From positions 5,885,562-5,949,561 of the forward strand of contig CM071570.1 in the NCBI GenBank assembly GCA_036426205.1: DNA of 64,000 nucleotides, written 5' to 3'. Position 1 is the first letter of the stretch, and each line of letters begins with the position of its first letter. The notes beneath the pieces were generated by a model. That model saw only the letters and a list, made by a program, of their open reading frames with translations, was not told where the DNA came from and ran no database searches. This document shows positions 1-12,179 of the stretch, in pieces. Source of the stretch: Ascaphus truei. Its lineage: Eukaryota; Chordata; Amphibia; Anura; Ascaphidae. A program made the position numbers and the translations under genes.

Positions 1-1310
1 CTGCCAATCTTCATCGAAATACATCAAACTTCTGGAAGGTTGTAAACAATATATTCCAGTCTGCCAGCCATCAACAACCATCTAATAACAAAAAGGATGA
101 TACTACTCTGACAAATCCCACTGACATTGCAAACACGTTCAATGAATACTTTGGGGCCTATGCAGAGAGCAGCGAATTTAAAAATTGGCGAGGGTAATAA
201 AAAGTAGCTTTTTTGGAGAGTTTTATTCTCCATATGCAGAAATGTGCGAAATCTGCAATTTATAGCATGAATGCGTGTGGCGAGTTTAAAATGGAGAGAT
301 GCGCGCTGCTGAAATGTGTAAAAAAAAAATCGCGCATTTTTTTATTTTCCTATGGCCGGCGAGCTCCAGCTTCTTGCCAACTTTTGTTGGCGGAGCTAAT
401 TGTAGAAAATCGCGCCATTTTTTGGCGCGAACAGCCGCTAGATGGCGTTCGCGCCTTTCTGAATTCGGATATTTTTAAAACTGGCGAGATGTAGGTTCAC
501 GCCAGCCGCGCGGCGAGATTTACAAATAGAAAAAAAAATGGCGCGTTTTTCGTAACTCGCCATTTTCTGCTGTTTTCTAAGCAAATTTCGCCAAAAAATG
601 GCGAGATTTACTATAGCGCTGCTCTCTGCATAGGCCCCTTTGTTGCGTGTGCTACTTCCCTACTATCAAAGCACAACCTAAACTACAATCATGAAGCTCA
701 ACCTGTGAGTATTCCTTTAGCTGTACCCCGTCCCTAATCAACTCTATTTTGTCTTTAGGCCATATCCCACAGACCTGGAAAACTGCTAGAGTTTTCCCAG
801 CCTTCAAAAGAAGTGACACAATCACTGTCTCCAACTACAGACCAATCTCTCTTCTCACAATACTATTCAAAGTCATTGGAAAATGTGTCCACTCCCAATT
901 AAGTGATTTCTGTAGCAAGATAAATATCCTTAACCAACGCCAATCTGGCTTTCACCCAAAACTCTCCATGGTAACTACCCTCTTAAAATTTTGCAATGAG
1001 ATCCAGTGTGGAATGGAACTGGGACAACTTACTGGTGCAATATTCCTACAGTTTGCAATGTCTTTTGATACAATTGATAATGTTTTCTTGTTAAACAAGC
1101 TTCAGTGTTCTGGAATAGGGCAGCACGCTTTAAATTGTTCCTATTCCTATCAACTGGGTAGATTCCAATATGTGTCTATGTCTAGTTTAGTCTAGACTAT
1201 ACCAGTCTATCTCAGGCTCTAACGCTAACCCCTTGAATATCACCTGTGGGGTTCCACAAGGCTCTGTTCTGGGACCCCTACTCTTTTAAGCCTTCATTAA
1301 TCTATCTACT
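1..1310 (+). pseudogene. L2/CR1-type LINE fragment (linker and reverse transcriptase), decayed
   Basis: This is a fragment of a non-LTR retrotransposon ORF2, which would encode an endonuclease and reverse transcriptase. In frame 3, positions 3-152 read as the linker before the RT (residues NFWKVVNNIF, then DIANTFNEYF). After the inserted MITE at 153-638 the same protein continues. Positions 749-1195 contain NYRPISLL, the RT motif that opens the palm domain, and QSGFHPKLSM. Positions 1231-1300 contain CGVPQGSVLGPLLF, the classic RT block before the active site. The catalytic YADD box is not present, because the copy ends near 1310. Several stops and frame breaks make it a dead copy. The clade (L2 or CR1) is inferred from these motifs only. 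Confidence 0.85.
153..638. mobile_element. Harbinger-like MITE with 22-bp TIRs, inserted in LINE ORF
   Basis: Both ends carry GGGGCCTATGCAGAGAGC in inverted orientation, and the match extends to about 22 bp. The flanks at 150-152 and 639-641 are both TTT, a 3-bp target-site duplication. Removing the element plus one TTT restores the LINE reading frame across the site (EYF then VACAT), so the borders are exact. The inside is non-coding and rich in GGCGAG and AAATGGCG repeats. The 3-bp duplication fits PIF/Harbinger, although that superfamily usually prefers TWA, so the assignment is inferred. Confidence 0.85.
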
Positions 1311-1339
1311 GTACAACTTTAAGGCAGCTTCAAACTATG

Positions 1340-1859
1340 TCTAGCCATTCAAAAAAACAGTGGGTCCCAGGACATCAGGCACTCATGGTTAAGCTCCTTG
1401 AGAGAGGCTGGTCTACCCTAACAACTGTGCAGGGCTCTGCCAGTTTGTTCTCCCTCCCCTAGGGGAGTGGAGGGGGAGACTATACCCTTTACTCCACCAG
1501 GGAGTAAGGGAAGAGCATGGACTGCTTCAGGTGCCCTTGGCCTGGAGTGGAGGTCCAGGGTACATCCTGTGGGTGAAGCCCCACGAAGTGAAGTATGCTG
1601 TGTATGCTGTGCCATCTGCCAGTGTACTAAATAAAGTGATCCTGTTCAAAGATATTTTCCTGCCTGAGACTACAATCTATCAGGGGAGGGGAAGTAAGTT
1701 CTCCTGCAGGAATTGTCTCCACATCCCTGGAGCCTGCAAGAGATGGAGGCGCTGACACCGAGAGAGAGAATCAGATCTTACTCTAGAAGCTTGTCCTGTT
1801 CTCCTCCACAACACTGCAGGAGACTCATATCTCCCAGAGGGTGGGGAAAACACCGCTAC
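1340..1859 (+). mobile_element. Possible 3' part of an LTR
   Basis: The segment has an AATAAA signal near 1630 followed by about 230 bp that ends in CTACA, like the R-U5 part of an LTR. A clear TG start and a target-site duplication were not found, so the left border is uncertain. Nothing coding is convincing here. Confidence 0.3.
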
Positions 1860-2474
1860 ATAATATATAATGTATATAATGTAAAACATATATTGTGTCC
1901 GATAATTGGAAATATAGCACTGGAAAGTCTGAAAGGGACACTCAAACACATGCAAGGCTATGCACTTCATGCTGGTTGTAATTGAAGGGACATTTATAAA
2001 AACTATGACTATTTTAACCCTATTTTCTATGAAGTAAATTGTGTACTATAATTGCCAAAAAGCAATACAAAGCATGTGGGAATTCAGAGTAATGCTGAAT
2101 AATTGTAGTCTGTGCTGAATTATTCATTCGTCAAAAAACTATAGTCAACATTTATTGAAAAAGCATCTCCTGTAATAGGTCAGCTGCTTTGTGAAAGTAA
2201 CGGTATGCTTTTGTAATACACAAAATGATGAAGCTGTGAGTGTTCTCCTGTCTCATTGAGTCAATGTCTTCTCAGCATAAGGCAGGTTTATGCATCTAGG
2301 CAGGTTCCTCTAGTCCATCTGCTTGTGTTTTTCCATTTGGGACCTGTAACCCTCCGTGTCCAGCTCTAGAGGAGTTTGGATGGAGTTTACTATATACATG
2401 GCAGGGCTCAGTCCTTCATACCTGTTCAGGGTGCTGGGTCGGTGCAGCTGAGCGTGGATATGCAGATAGAATAA

Positions 2475-3239
2475 TGATGGGTGCCAGGAAATGTTATAGT
2501 GCAAAAAGAGATTTATTCAACATCCGTTTATAAGGCTTGCACACTAGGACATGCTTTATACTAGCCGTGTTACCTGGTGGCAAATCACAAAGTTACTCTG
2601 CTTCGTCTCCTGGTAGCTCTCACTCCTATGCGGGGGGGGGGGGGGGGGGTACTTATGCTTTATTCCATTAGTATTGGTTAGATTGCCAATCTCCTGCATA
2701 GCATCAACAATGCCCAATCTCAAGGGGGCCCCCGCAGGAATACACTGTGCTCTCTAGGATCCTTATCCCATTACTGTGTATGGCATACTTTTTCCATGCA
2801 TATTAGATCAAGAGTTCCCAAGGACCCTCTGGTGGGGCCGATCCAATTATGCGCCAGAGTTACTACTCTGAGAGCTCCTGCTAAGAACAGGCTTACTTCC
2901 ATCTTGGGACATTACTATAGGAGCTAACTATATAGGGCACGTTCCTTAACTGAAAATAATAAACGGAGGCAGGATACTCTAAATATACATAACTATACAC
3001 TTAAACATATTGACAGCACTCACAGTGAGTCCCTCTGCCAGAGCTCTGAGGAACGTGCTTCTACATTATTGGGTGGAGCTCCATATACCCTTCTGTCTCA
3101 CTATGGTCACATCACTGGTCACAAGACCTGCAAGGGAGCGGCAATCCCTTCTGCACAGTCATCCTACATTCCATAATTGTAGGGGAAATACCAGAGTGAT
3201 CCCACTCAGTTAACCCATTGATGCCATTAACCCCTTACA
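2475..3239 (-). mobile_element. Solo LTR, 765 bp, 4-bp TSD
   Basis: The plus strand starts TGATGGG and ends CTTACA, so the minus strand begins TGTAAGGGG and ends CA, the standard LTR termini. The flanks at 2471-2474 and 3240-3243 are both ATAA, a 4-bp target-site duplication. On the minus strand an AATAAA signal lies near 2510, close to the 3' end as expected. There is no internal coding region, so this is a solo LTR left by recombination. An 18-base G run sits at 2632-2649. Confidence 0.7.
2632..2649 (+). repeat. Poly-G tract inside an LTR
   Basis: Eighteen consecutive G residues. Length is likely unreliable in any assembly. Confidence 0.95.
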
Positions 3240-3894
3240 ATAATTAGTAGTCCCCAGAGGCGGGCTACAGACCATATTCAAGATTTATTTCATTAACCCT
3301 AAATTAAGAAAATAACCTAGGTTTCATTTTCCGCTAAGACAGCTTGGTTATGTATCGTATGTATTGTTCTGAAAAAATAGCCCTATGGTTGATCTAAAGG
3401 ATCAAACTTGATGAATACAGGGGTAAGACCAGTAAAAACCATAGGCAGTATAGACAAGACAACACCCTGCTGGAGAGGAACAGATAGAGTGGGGATATTC
3501 TAGTATCTGGGAGTAAGCTGTATGATCATACGGTAAGTAGCCAAAAATCCATATTCTGTATTTCAAATCGCAATGTTTAAATCGCGTCTATGACAATACT
3601 GAATAACAGCCGTTTCAGAGCCAATCTGCATCAATTGTACTTTGTTTTTGTTTGAAGCGGATTTAGCATAACACCGCGGGACCAAGCATTACACCGGCTG
3701 CATCACCTGACCATTTTAGACCCCATGTGCCAGTGCTGTGGGGAGAGACAGGCTGGGCTTGGAGTGGGAGGTTTCATTGTTAGAAGAGAGTTGTGACTGG
3801 CTTGCCTTGTGTACTTATATTTTCTGTTACACTATTATTGTCTTGTCAGCGTGCCTGTTTTATTGTAGTGTTTTAGTGTTTGTTCTTTTCTAAC

Positions 3895-4125
3895 TGTCTG
3901 TGTGTGAGTTTTGGGGGGTGAGTGACATGGAGGAGGGGAGGGCTGGGAGAGTGCATGAGGGGAGTGGAAGGAGTGGGCATGTGAGTGGGCATGAGGAATG
4001 TGAGTGAGCAGCGTGCAAGTGGGCATGAAGGAGTATGCGTGGGAGTGGGCGTGGGCAGGAGGTGTGAGTGGACAGAGTGTGAGTGGGGGAGAGAGGAGTG
4101 GAAGGGTGAGGAGTGAAGGCATGAA
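3895..4125 (+). repeat. GTGAGTGG-rich low-complexity sequence
   Basis: Degenerate repetition of GTGAGTGGGCATGAGG-like units, purine and G rich on the plus strand. Overlapping ORFs on both strands are products of this composition. Confidence 0.75.
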
Positions 4126-4481
4126 TGTCATTTACCGCAAAAAGTTGAGGAATAGACCACTTCGGCACGGTGTGTCAGGGGTGCGCAACCTGGGATTCAC
4201 ACGAGGAGAACGAGGTCCTGGATCACAAGGTGTGCCACTGTAACAGGCTCTTGGTCGGCTGACAGGTAAGAACACCAATAACAGAAGGACAGTGTTCAAA
4301 ATAATGTTGACATTTTAAATATATAAAGTTGTTAAAGATTTCTGACATGATAACACTAACATTTCGCTTACAAATACATACATCGTATAGCTTGCAGATT
4401 ACCTCAATCGCTGACACTGATTTTGTTAGCAATTTTTATTGATACACAATTTAGTCTAAACCTAGAGTTAGTTGTAGTAAT

Positions 4482-4856
4482 ATGATCTGTACATTTCTGC
4501 TGCTACCCACAGCAAGGAACAAAAGCTCAGAGAACAGCAGGATCTTATTGCACAGAGAACTGCAAGAAGAGATATTCAGATACTGTATAAAGAGGAAGGT
4601 CAAAGAAGGCATGGCAGACGCTCAACGTCATGCAGCTACCACCGGAGGTCCCTCCCGGCCTCTGCATCCCATCCCGGATGAGGGGAGGCTCAGCTCCATC
4701 CTGTGTCCTGATGTGGTCCATGGTTTCCTGTGTGACTGGGACATTGGATACAATGAGTGGGAACCTGAAGCCGGCGAGTACTCTGACATTAATGAAGATA
4801 CTATTTTTGGTCTGGCCAATACAGTTAATCAAAGCTGTGGATCAGCACTACATTGA
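4482..4856 (+). other. Exon-like segment, unknown protein
   Basis: A pyrimidine-rich stretch ending CCCACAG at 4512 resembles a splice acceptor. Reading from AAG at 4514 gives a charged, coiled-coil-like stretch (KEQKLREQQDLIAQRTARR) that stays open to a stop at 4679-4681. A GT at 4599 follows GAGGAAG and could act as a weak donor, giving an 86-bp exon at 4513-4598. A second frame is open over 4482-4856 (124 codons) and includes an acidic C-terminal part. The protein was not recognised. It could be a host exon, a decayed gene fragment, or chance. Confidence 0.25.
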
Positions 4857-5366
4857 ATGATGTACACTAGTGCCACATCACCCACAAAATCATCAAATCA
4901 TAAGAGTACAATTTATCTAGAATTTTTTCCATGATCTAAATATTGCTGAAAACATTTACACACTACTGCACCTACATTGCCATATTTTGTTAGCCAACTT
5001 ATACACTCACATTAAGACCAACATGCTTGAACTCGATGGGGCTGTCACACACGTAACCTTTTCAAGATGCAATACCATCACATACTTCAGACCGCATGCA
5101 CCAAAATGCAAAGTGACAGTTGTAGGGCAGTGTCGCTCAGCTAGTCACAAGCAGAATCACATCCCGTTAGTGCTTACAGACATGCTTAGCTGTCATTCTC
5201 ATTGTATTGCTCATGGAAACACAAAGTTGTGTGAATGACACACGTACAACACAGAACATTGTCCCATATTGACTAAAGGGTCTGCATGGGTTTGTAAGTA
5301 TCAAGGTCACATTGCCAGCAATGTCATGTTGTACAACCTACAGCTTTGCACACAACAAAATCAGGG

Positions 5367-5398
5367 AGATAGATAGATAGATAGAGATAGATAGATAA
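5367..5398 (+). repeat. GATA microsatellite
   Basis: About seven imperfect GATA units. Confidence 0.9.
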
Positions 5399-5772
5399 AG
5401 GCTAAGGATGTCTGCAACTCATTATGATGTCACCAGTATGATGTCACATGCCAGATATATAACCAACACCCAGTGGCTAACGTGACACAAACAAACAAGC
5501 ATTCTGAAATGTCTACTGCAATATATATATTTGCTTACATTTTATGTTGGGCCAAATTAAATCCTAAGCAGCACGCTCTTAGTCGGCACCACTACATTAG
5601 TGTACATTTAGCATAGGGACCTGCTACTGAGACTTACCTTGGTGTGGTTAGTAGCAGGCTTATCATTATTTGATCAAATTATGTAAGTCTCCTTTGTTTT
5701 ACAGATTTAGTTTTCACTGTGAATATTTATTTATTTTCCCATTGGGATTCACTGTCTGATATATATATATAT

Positions 5773-6544
5773 TGTGACATAGTCCAAAGATGTTAGGCAG
5801 CTTTCTGCCCCGTTTTAGAGCAGAAAGTGCAGGAATAGTTAATGATCCGTTCCACAGCTTCCCATTAACTCAGGCAGCTGGATGGAAAATCCAGACCACA
5901 GATTACAATGGCTCTAGTTCTCCCTCACCTGCTCTTCTAATCACATGCACAGGTACTTAGAGCAGAGAGGTTTTGCATTTCACTCTCTCTCCTTGGAGCC
6001 TGGGGGCTGGGGGTGTCGCTGCTCTCCTGCATCCAGTGTCGAGGTTGACGGCCTCTCCACGTATGACAGTACCAGAGGATTTGCCTGGACCCCACGAACA
6101 GATAAGACAAAACAAATGATTACTGCTGTTGCTAAAAGACTGTGCTGTATCTTGTGTCCCTAAATGAGAGAGCATTGTTTTAAGCTGGGGAACCAGTTTA
6201 GTTGGCCAGCAGCTGTTAGAGAGACTGATTCTGATGTGTAGTTAGATCCCTGAAAGGGATAGGATTTGCTTATATGATTTTGGTTTTATTTCTTGAAATA
6301 ACAGAGTGGGAAATATTGTAACACTGAAATATGTGAACTGCTGAATGAAAGTATCTGAGTACCTCTAACCTACACATGTTAAAGCTGCAGTACCTTAATT
6401 GGATGAAAATAAAGCAGGCAGAAGCCTGAGTTAAGCAGCACAATACTTTGCATGATCCTGTTTGTTGTATAATTAACCCTAGAAGACTGTGTCGGGAAGA
6501 ACCCAGACAGACGTCAGCACTACAAAAGAGGGGCGTTTGTCACA
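5773..6544 (+). mobile_element. Solo LTR, 772 bp
   Basis: Starts TGTGACA and ends TGTCACA, giving TG...CA termini with a 7-bp inverted end. An AATAAA signal lies at 6408-6413, about 130 bp before the 3' end, which sets the plus orientation. Both flanks are ATAT, but the element sits in an AT repeat, so the duplication is not informative. No internal region follows, so it is a solo LTR. Confidence 0.75.

Positions 6545-6625
<81 letters not shown>
6545..6625 (+). repeat. (TA)n(CA)n microsatellite
   Basis: Alternating TA units to about 6579, then CA units. It abuts the LTR end and is probably the original insertion site. Confidence 0.95.
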
Positions 6626-6627
<2 letters not shown>

Positions 6628-7231
6628 GCTCGACAATTTAGAAAAAATGTCACCAAACGCTGCCTCCTGCTGCTCCTGACATAGTGATCATCTTCTCCCG
6701 CCACCAGCCTCTTCCGCTCCCGTCCTGCCGCCGCCTCGCCAGCTCACAAAATCCACTCGCCCCAGGAGAGTCAGGGGGGAGTGCAAAGAGAAGGAGGAGG
6801 AGGAAACAGAGACCGCAAGGAGAGGAGGACGGATGAGATGAATAGGAGGGGAGGTAGTGTTGTGTGCAAAGAGAGGAACATGTATATATTCATGTTCTAT
6901 GTCATATCTATTGTATGTAAGGAACACATACACATCACCTAATTGTCATTCTTCTGAGTACATTTATGTTGCTTCTATTGCACATCTAACTCAAGACTTT
7001 ACCACATATTTTAGCACACACGTGGATTTCATTTTGTGCAGGAATCAAACAAGTGGTCTCAAGGTACATACCCCATTGAAGGCCTTTACTGCAGCAGTAA
7101 CTCGGAGCACTACACTTATATTTTTGGCAATGTTTAATGTTTGGCAAACTAACAAGACATCAATAAGACAATATTCACAAATAATACACCAACATAATTT
7201 ATGTCTGTACGATAAGCGTGTTTCTCAGTAG

Positions 7232-9190
7232 CAGCCCCTAATGCATACTTAAACAAGAACATGATAAAAGTAACATAACATCCCTGGCCAAATAATAGTG
7301 GAGTACATTTGTAAAATTGCCTGTCTAGTTTAATACACATAATCAGGAGGATGAAGGAGGTCCATAAGGCAAGACACACTCTGAAACGGCTTGCCTGCAT
7401 CAGAACAGAACGTATAATTATTATATGACAAACACACACATCACTCACCCCTCTTTCTCCCTCTATGCCCTCAGTGCTGGAGATGGCTGAATTTTTTATT
7501 CAAACTTGAATCTGCCTTGGATCGGGCATTTCCTTTGAGTCGCGGAATAATCTCAAAAAGGCAAATCCACCTTTTTCTTCTATCACTAACAATCCGAGGA
7601 GGGGAGGGGACTTCTTCCAGTTATGAGTCAGTACCGGAGCGCTATTACGCCATGGTTGCCTCTCAACGTTCCCCACTGGTCGCAGGAAACGATATTCCAT
7701 AAACTATAAAACTTTTCAACTCTTCTTCTGGTCCACGGTTTATGTACTATATTATGGATCCTTTTAAAGGGTATTTCTCAGACTGATAACCCAGACTTTG
7801 AAATAAATTGTATGTAATTAAAAAGGGAGTGGTAAGACCATACAGTATGAGCAGAATCTAAGAAAAACTTTATCTCTGCAAGACGTAAATAAAAACAGAA
7901 AATGCTACTTACTGTAGATCTACCCTTCTTGACACCATCCCGACATTTGAGTGCATGTCTCCAGGTGACAAGCCCCTTTTGCCTTTTACACCTGACTGCG
8001 CACTATTTTTATACTTTACCTCTGGTTTCATAGCTGTCTACTATAGACTTGACATGCAGTGACAATATTAGGCAATGGTGCTACATTCACTGGGTGCCAA
8101 CCATTGTAGTGTGAGCAGTTGACATTGAAATTGATTGTGCCAAATACTATATCTTATCACGCTCCATGGGTCACCCTCCCCTCTGAAGATTCAGAAGAGT
8201 CCCTTCTGAAGACCACCATTGTATATATCCTTACCCTTCCAGAATCCCTCCCTATTTTGGCTTTTTTTACAGATATATCGGGCATCAAGTGATCCGTGGA
8301 ACACGCCTCAGAATATCCCAGTTTCCATAGCATTCAAGGGTACTATTGACATAAAATACTGCTGTATGCCATTAGAAAAAGGAACCGTTAAGAATGAAGA
8401 TGTATACATCTGTATGTGGTACAGTATTAAAGGCTTTGCCGGAATAATTGTTTCCATACAAGATTATGAGACGTTGTAACTATTAGCTGTATATTATCTT
8501 GCGATGAGTGCTTACTTTTCATTAGCATCTTACTATGTTATACATGCCATAGTTATCTATAGCACAGGAAGCGAGCCACAATTAAATGAGGCCCCTGTAT
8601 AACAATATAGAAACATTAGTCCTAGCCAAGTAACACGTGGGCTGAGCGTTCACTATTGCACTTGAAGTAAAACATAAGGTACAAATGTCCCGGGGTGATA
8701 ACCCCAGCCATTAGGATGTGTGTTTATCTTTGCTTTCTGGCTCGTGGTGGAGGTCTCCTTGGCATTTGGTAGTATGTTATGATAAAGCTGAAAAACTGGA
8801 TTTAAACTAAACTGTTCTTTTCATTTGATAAAATAATCCGATGGAAGGTAATCAGGGAGGGATTCCTTTGCTGTGGTTTGTTGAGAGCTTGTGGGATAAA
8901 CTGTCCCTATTTATAGTAATTTTACAGCCTAAAGACGTAGCTTTGAGAAGCATCAATAATGCATTCATTTAGTGACCAAGCAATAACATGCTGCCATTCA
9001 TCGTATCTCATGGTACAGTGATTCATTGCAAACAGAACAGTGAGCTTTGCCTGGGTGGTTAAGTGTGTCACCCCACTCCAAGTCAGGAACGTTTATGCTA
9101 CTTGCAGCTACTTCTGACTCGGCAGATTAGATTGACTCAATGAGCACACAAAGAAGCAGCGTTTGATACGGTACATGTCATTATAGTCTA
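7232..9190. other. No assignable feature
   Basis: Single-copy-looking sequence with no recognised coding motif, TIR or LTR. A short ORF at 8219-8479 follows a pyrimidine tract and ACAG but matches nothing known to me. Confidence 0.4.
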
Positions 9191-9193
9191 AAG

Positions 9194-9378
9194 AAGGGCT
9201 GGCCAACTCCAGTCCTCAAGGGCCACCAACAGGACAGGTTTTGAGGATATCCCTGCTTCGGCACAGGTGGTTCAATCAGTGGCTAAGTCAGAATGACTGA
9301 GCCACCTGCACTGAAGCAGGGATATCTCTAATACCGGGCCTGTTGGTGGCCCTTGAGTACTGGAGTTGGCCACCCCTG
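9194..9378. mobile_element. hAT MITE, 185 bp, palindromic, 8-bp TSD
   Basis: Almost the whole element is an inverted repeat. The right end reads CAGGGGTGGCCAACTCCAGT in reverse complement, and the left end matches except for two bases. Flanks are GTCTAAAG (9186-9193) and GTCCAAAG (9379-9386), an 8-bp duplication with one mismatch, as expected for hAT. A second copy lies at 42865-43034. It is non-coding and depends on an outside transposase. Confidence 0.85.
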
Positions 9379-9699
9379 GTCCAAAGGGTAAATGTCCAAA
9401 GCGCTGCAGGTGGAGTTTTTGACGTAAAATCGAGGCACTGAAATCTCTCATTTAATTGCGCTTGCGTGTGCCGACAGAATATCCCGGCCTTCCTGTCCCC
9501 CCAGTGCATGCTAAAAATAGTAAGTGTCAAATATTTTAGTGCACATGAAAGGGCTGCACTGGTCGTCCAGATGTAGTAAAAGAAATTGGATTTGTGGTCC
9601 CAAAAGAAAAGTGCAGCAGGACGTTCATCAAAATCGCCTGTCAATTTGGCACCAGCCGTAAAATATATATTTATATTGTTAGAGCAGATTAAGGCTGCA

Positions 9700-10430
9700 T
9701 TCCCCGCTACTCGTTTCTTTCCTTCTTAGGGCTGGGACCCGCTGCGCCCGGCGGCGCGGGCGGCCGCGCGAGCGTTTCCCACCAGCAGGGAATTTTCCCG
9801 AGCCGGTCCCAGTCCCCCCTCGCTGACGGCTCACTACGCGCTGTGACGCGTCAGCCACCAGGGGATTCAAAAAAATTGTGATCCCGAGCGGTGACGCATC
9901 ACGTGGTGCGATGATGAGCCAATCAGCGGTGGGGGCGGGAGCGGGAGCTGTCATCAGGCAGCTTACTACTCAAGAGGGTGTGTGTGTGTGTGTGTTTATG
10001 TGTGTCAGAAGGGGGAGGGAGCTGCTTACCTTACAGCAGCCCACAGCAGCTCCCTCCTGCAGCCCGAGCCCGTGGAGGGAGGGGAGTAGCGGGTCCCTCC
10101 GCTCAAGCCACGCCCCCCCCTCCCACTCCCGACCGCTTCCCGCTCTGGCTCCCGTTCCCTACAGACCGCATATCGCGGTCTGTGTCTGTCAGCGCCCCGC
10201 CTGTCTGCAGTGCGGGCGCGCTGACTGAGGGAGCAGGGCCTTAGCCTTACCTGACTCGGGCGTCTCCTGAAGCTGCTCTGTGGTCTGGCGCTCGGCAGAA
10301 TATGTTCCCGTCGGACACATAATGACGGATTCCGGGCCCGGGCCGGCGGCCAAACGAGAAGACGCCAACTCATCTCTTCTCCTTCCTATTGGGGGTCCCA
10401 CGGCCATGTTTGCGCTCTGCACCCATATCT
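9700..10430. promoter_or_regulatory. CpG-rich block with CCAAT and GC boxes
   Basis: This is the only long CpG-rich stretch in the window that is not clearly a transposon. It contains GAGCCAATCAG at about 9917 (CCAAT box), GGGGGCGGG at about 9930 (GC box or SP1 type), several GCGC runs, a GT microsatellite near 9980, and a perfect 8-bp inverted repeat (CAGACCGC / GCGGTCTG) near 10162-10182. This composition fits a CpG-island promoter. Direction is unresolved. The minus-strand candidate exon at 10251-10407 lies at its right edge. Confidence 0.5.
10251..10407 (-). CDS. Candidate first coding exon, unknown protein
   Basis: On the minus strand an ATG at 10407 sits in a near-ideal Kozak context (AAACATGG). 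The frame is open for 52 codons plus one base (it begins MAVGPPIGRRRDELASSR) and ends at CAG followed by GTAAGG at 10250-10245, a canonical splice donor. The exon would be 157 bp in phase 1. It overlaps the right part of the CpG-rich block. No later exon was identified in the window, and the peptide was not recognised. A competing plus-strand ATG at 10322 has a short frame without a good donor. The gene model is inferred and could be chance. Confidence 0.3.
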
Positions 10431-10485
10431 GTTATTTGTTGTGTTTTAAAACCGGCACAAAAAAAACCTACAGCTATCGCCCAAA

Positions 10486-10502
10486 CTGGGGGGGGGGGGG
10501 GG
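10486..10502 (+). repeat. Poly-G tract
   Basis: Run of about 17 G residues ending at GGGTCCC. Confidence 0.9.
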
Positions 10503-10949
10503 GTCCCAGGACATAAGGTATAATAAAAATAAAAACCTATTTGGCAGGGCCTCGTGTTTTAAGTTGCAATGTTTTAATGAATTTGATGCAGCATGGGTGT
10601 TTATTATAAAGGTTTACAAAAAAAAAGATTATTTTCAAAGTCTTATTTACCAATACTAGTTATAAATAAATGAAAATAAACATAATTCTGTTTTCATTTA
10701 TATTGTACAAATCAGCATCAAAATCCATTTTAGCCTTAATACACATGAGCAATCATAGAAATAAATGGCACGCCCCTGTTAATAAAGACATGCAGGTATA
10801 ATTCTGCTTGTGGTCTTGTGGTGCTCACCTCCCAATGGTCCCGGCGTCTCAAGGCTGGACCTGATAATGGCACAAAAATGAAGGAAAGGAGGAGCACACA
10901 GGAGACTTGATGTGAGTTTTGAAAAACTTCAATAAGGTGTTCCCAGCAT

Positions 10950-11006
10950 CAGAGCTTTAGTACAGATAACGTTTCAGGACTAATGTGTCCCTTCCTCAGA
11001 CCCTTA
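10950..11006 (-). ncRNA. Hammerhead-ribozyme-like motif, both core strands intact
   Basis: On the minus strand CTGAGGA (10999-10993) matches the hammerhead core CUGANGA. It is followed by a stem II candidate AGGGAC / GTCCT with a 6-base loop and one bulge, then GAAA (10975-10972), a palindromic ACGT as stem III, and T as the cleavage-site base. Stem I could pair over 4 bp with two G-U pairs. The surrounding repeat (about 10810-11000) is non-coding. Activity is untested, and the call rests on pattern and pairing only. Confidence 0.45.
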
Positions 11007-11009
11007 ATA

Positions 11010-12170
11010 CATACAACGCACATTTTATGACGCTTTGAACTACTTTTTATGGTGTCAATTGTTGCCCTAAATTAGCCTTCATATTAGGGGATGGCCTATT
11101 CCAATTACTTTTTATGGGCTGTTGAACCCCCTCTGAGTCAACTTAAATTATTTGGTAATGAAATATACTTCATCTGGGCGTTTTAATGTAGCCGCTGACC
11201 GGGTAATATTCATATTCTGGAAATGAATGTTACCGCGGTCAAGATCCTTATCCGCTCCCTCTCCCAAATGCTGCTTATCTGCCCTGTGTAACCTGTTAAC
11301 ACCTCTAAATCATGGCTTGGTGGACATTTGTTAGGTTTTAGTGGGCAAACTAGCACTGATTCACACCATGTGATATGCGGTTTCAATATTAGAAACTGAA
11401 GAATACCCTTGGGAAGAGCAGTGCATTTATACTGCGCATTTGTACAGTATATAAAAATACTACTTGTGATGCATTTGCACATCCGAGACAGAACTGCAAC
11501 CTTGTCCTTCCCCATTATCGCTTAGCAAACCGCTTCCACTGCAGCCAGGGATTCTGGGTAATGACATGCAAATGAGTGCAGTGTGCCACTCTTTACTTCT
11601 CATCCATTATAACATTGACCCCTATGAGCATATGCCTGCGCATTAGACAGCTTTTCAGCACAGCCTGGATTTAAGAAGTGCAAAGCCAGTAAACCTACTC
11701 ACAGACAGTTGTTTCGACCTCACTCACCTATATAACTGCTACTTAGCAGCTGAGGGAAAAACATGCTATTTTCCGATGATTCGTTACCTTTACTCCTGCC
11801 TGATCCCATGCTGCTCATCAGTTACCATATACAGTGTAGTAAACCCCCGCCCTATACCAATTCTACTGCTTATCTATAGCACAGCTAGGCATATGTGTAT
11901 TTAGTTACTATTTAGTGTTCATATTTTGTTCACTTACAATATTTTAAGTTGTGTATTAAAAGTTACTTTTTTAATTCAATTCACCTGATCCTGGCACTCA
12001 TTCTATGTTTTATCATTAACACACCGGAGGGCACGCTCACACACTGGTGCCTTTGTGTTCCTTTGCTACATGTATCTCCTGTTCATAATATAAATTGCAT
12101 ATTTTAAGTGTCATATATGAGTTAGGCAGGAGATTATAAGGGGATCGGTTCTTGTATTCCTCAGTCAACA
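11010..12170. other. No assignable feature
   Basis: No coding motif, terminal repeat or tandem array recognised. Confidence 0.4.
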
Positions 12171-12179
12171 ATTTGATAT

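Noticed and set aside
4170..4200. CAGGGGTGCGCAACCTG, like a hAT terminal repeat
   Set aside because: No inverted partner or target-site duplication was found.
6448..6684. 78-codon ORF
   Set aside because: It runs through the end of an LTR and a TA/CA microsatellite.
8219..8479. Possible exon after a TTTTTTTACAG acceptor
   Set aside because: No convincing donor, no recognised residues, and no neighbouring exon.
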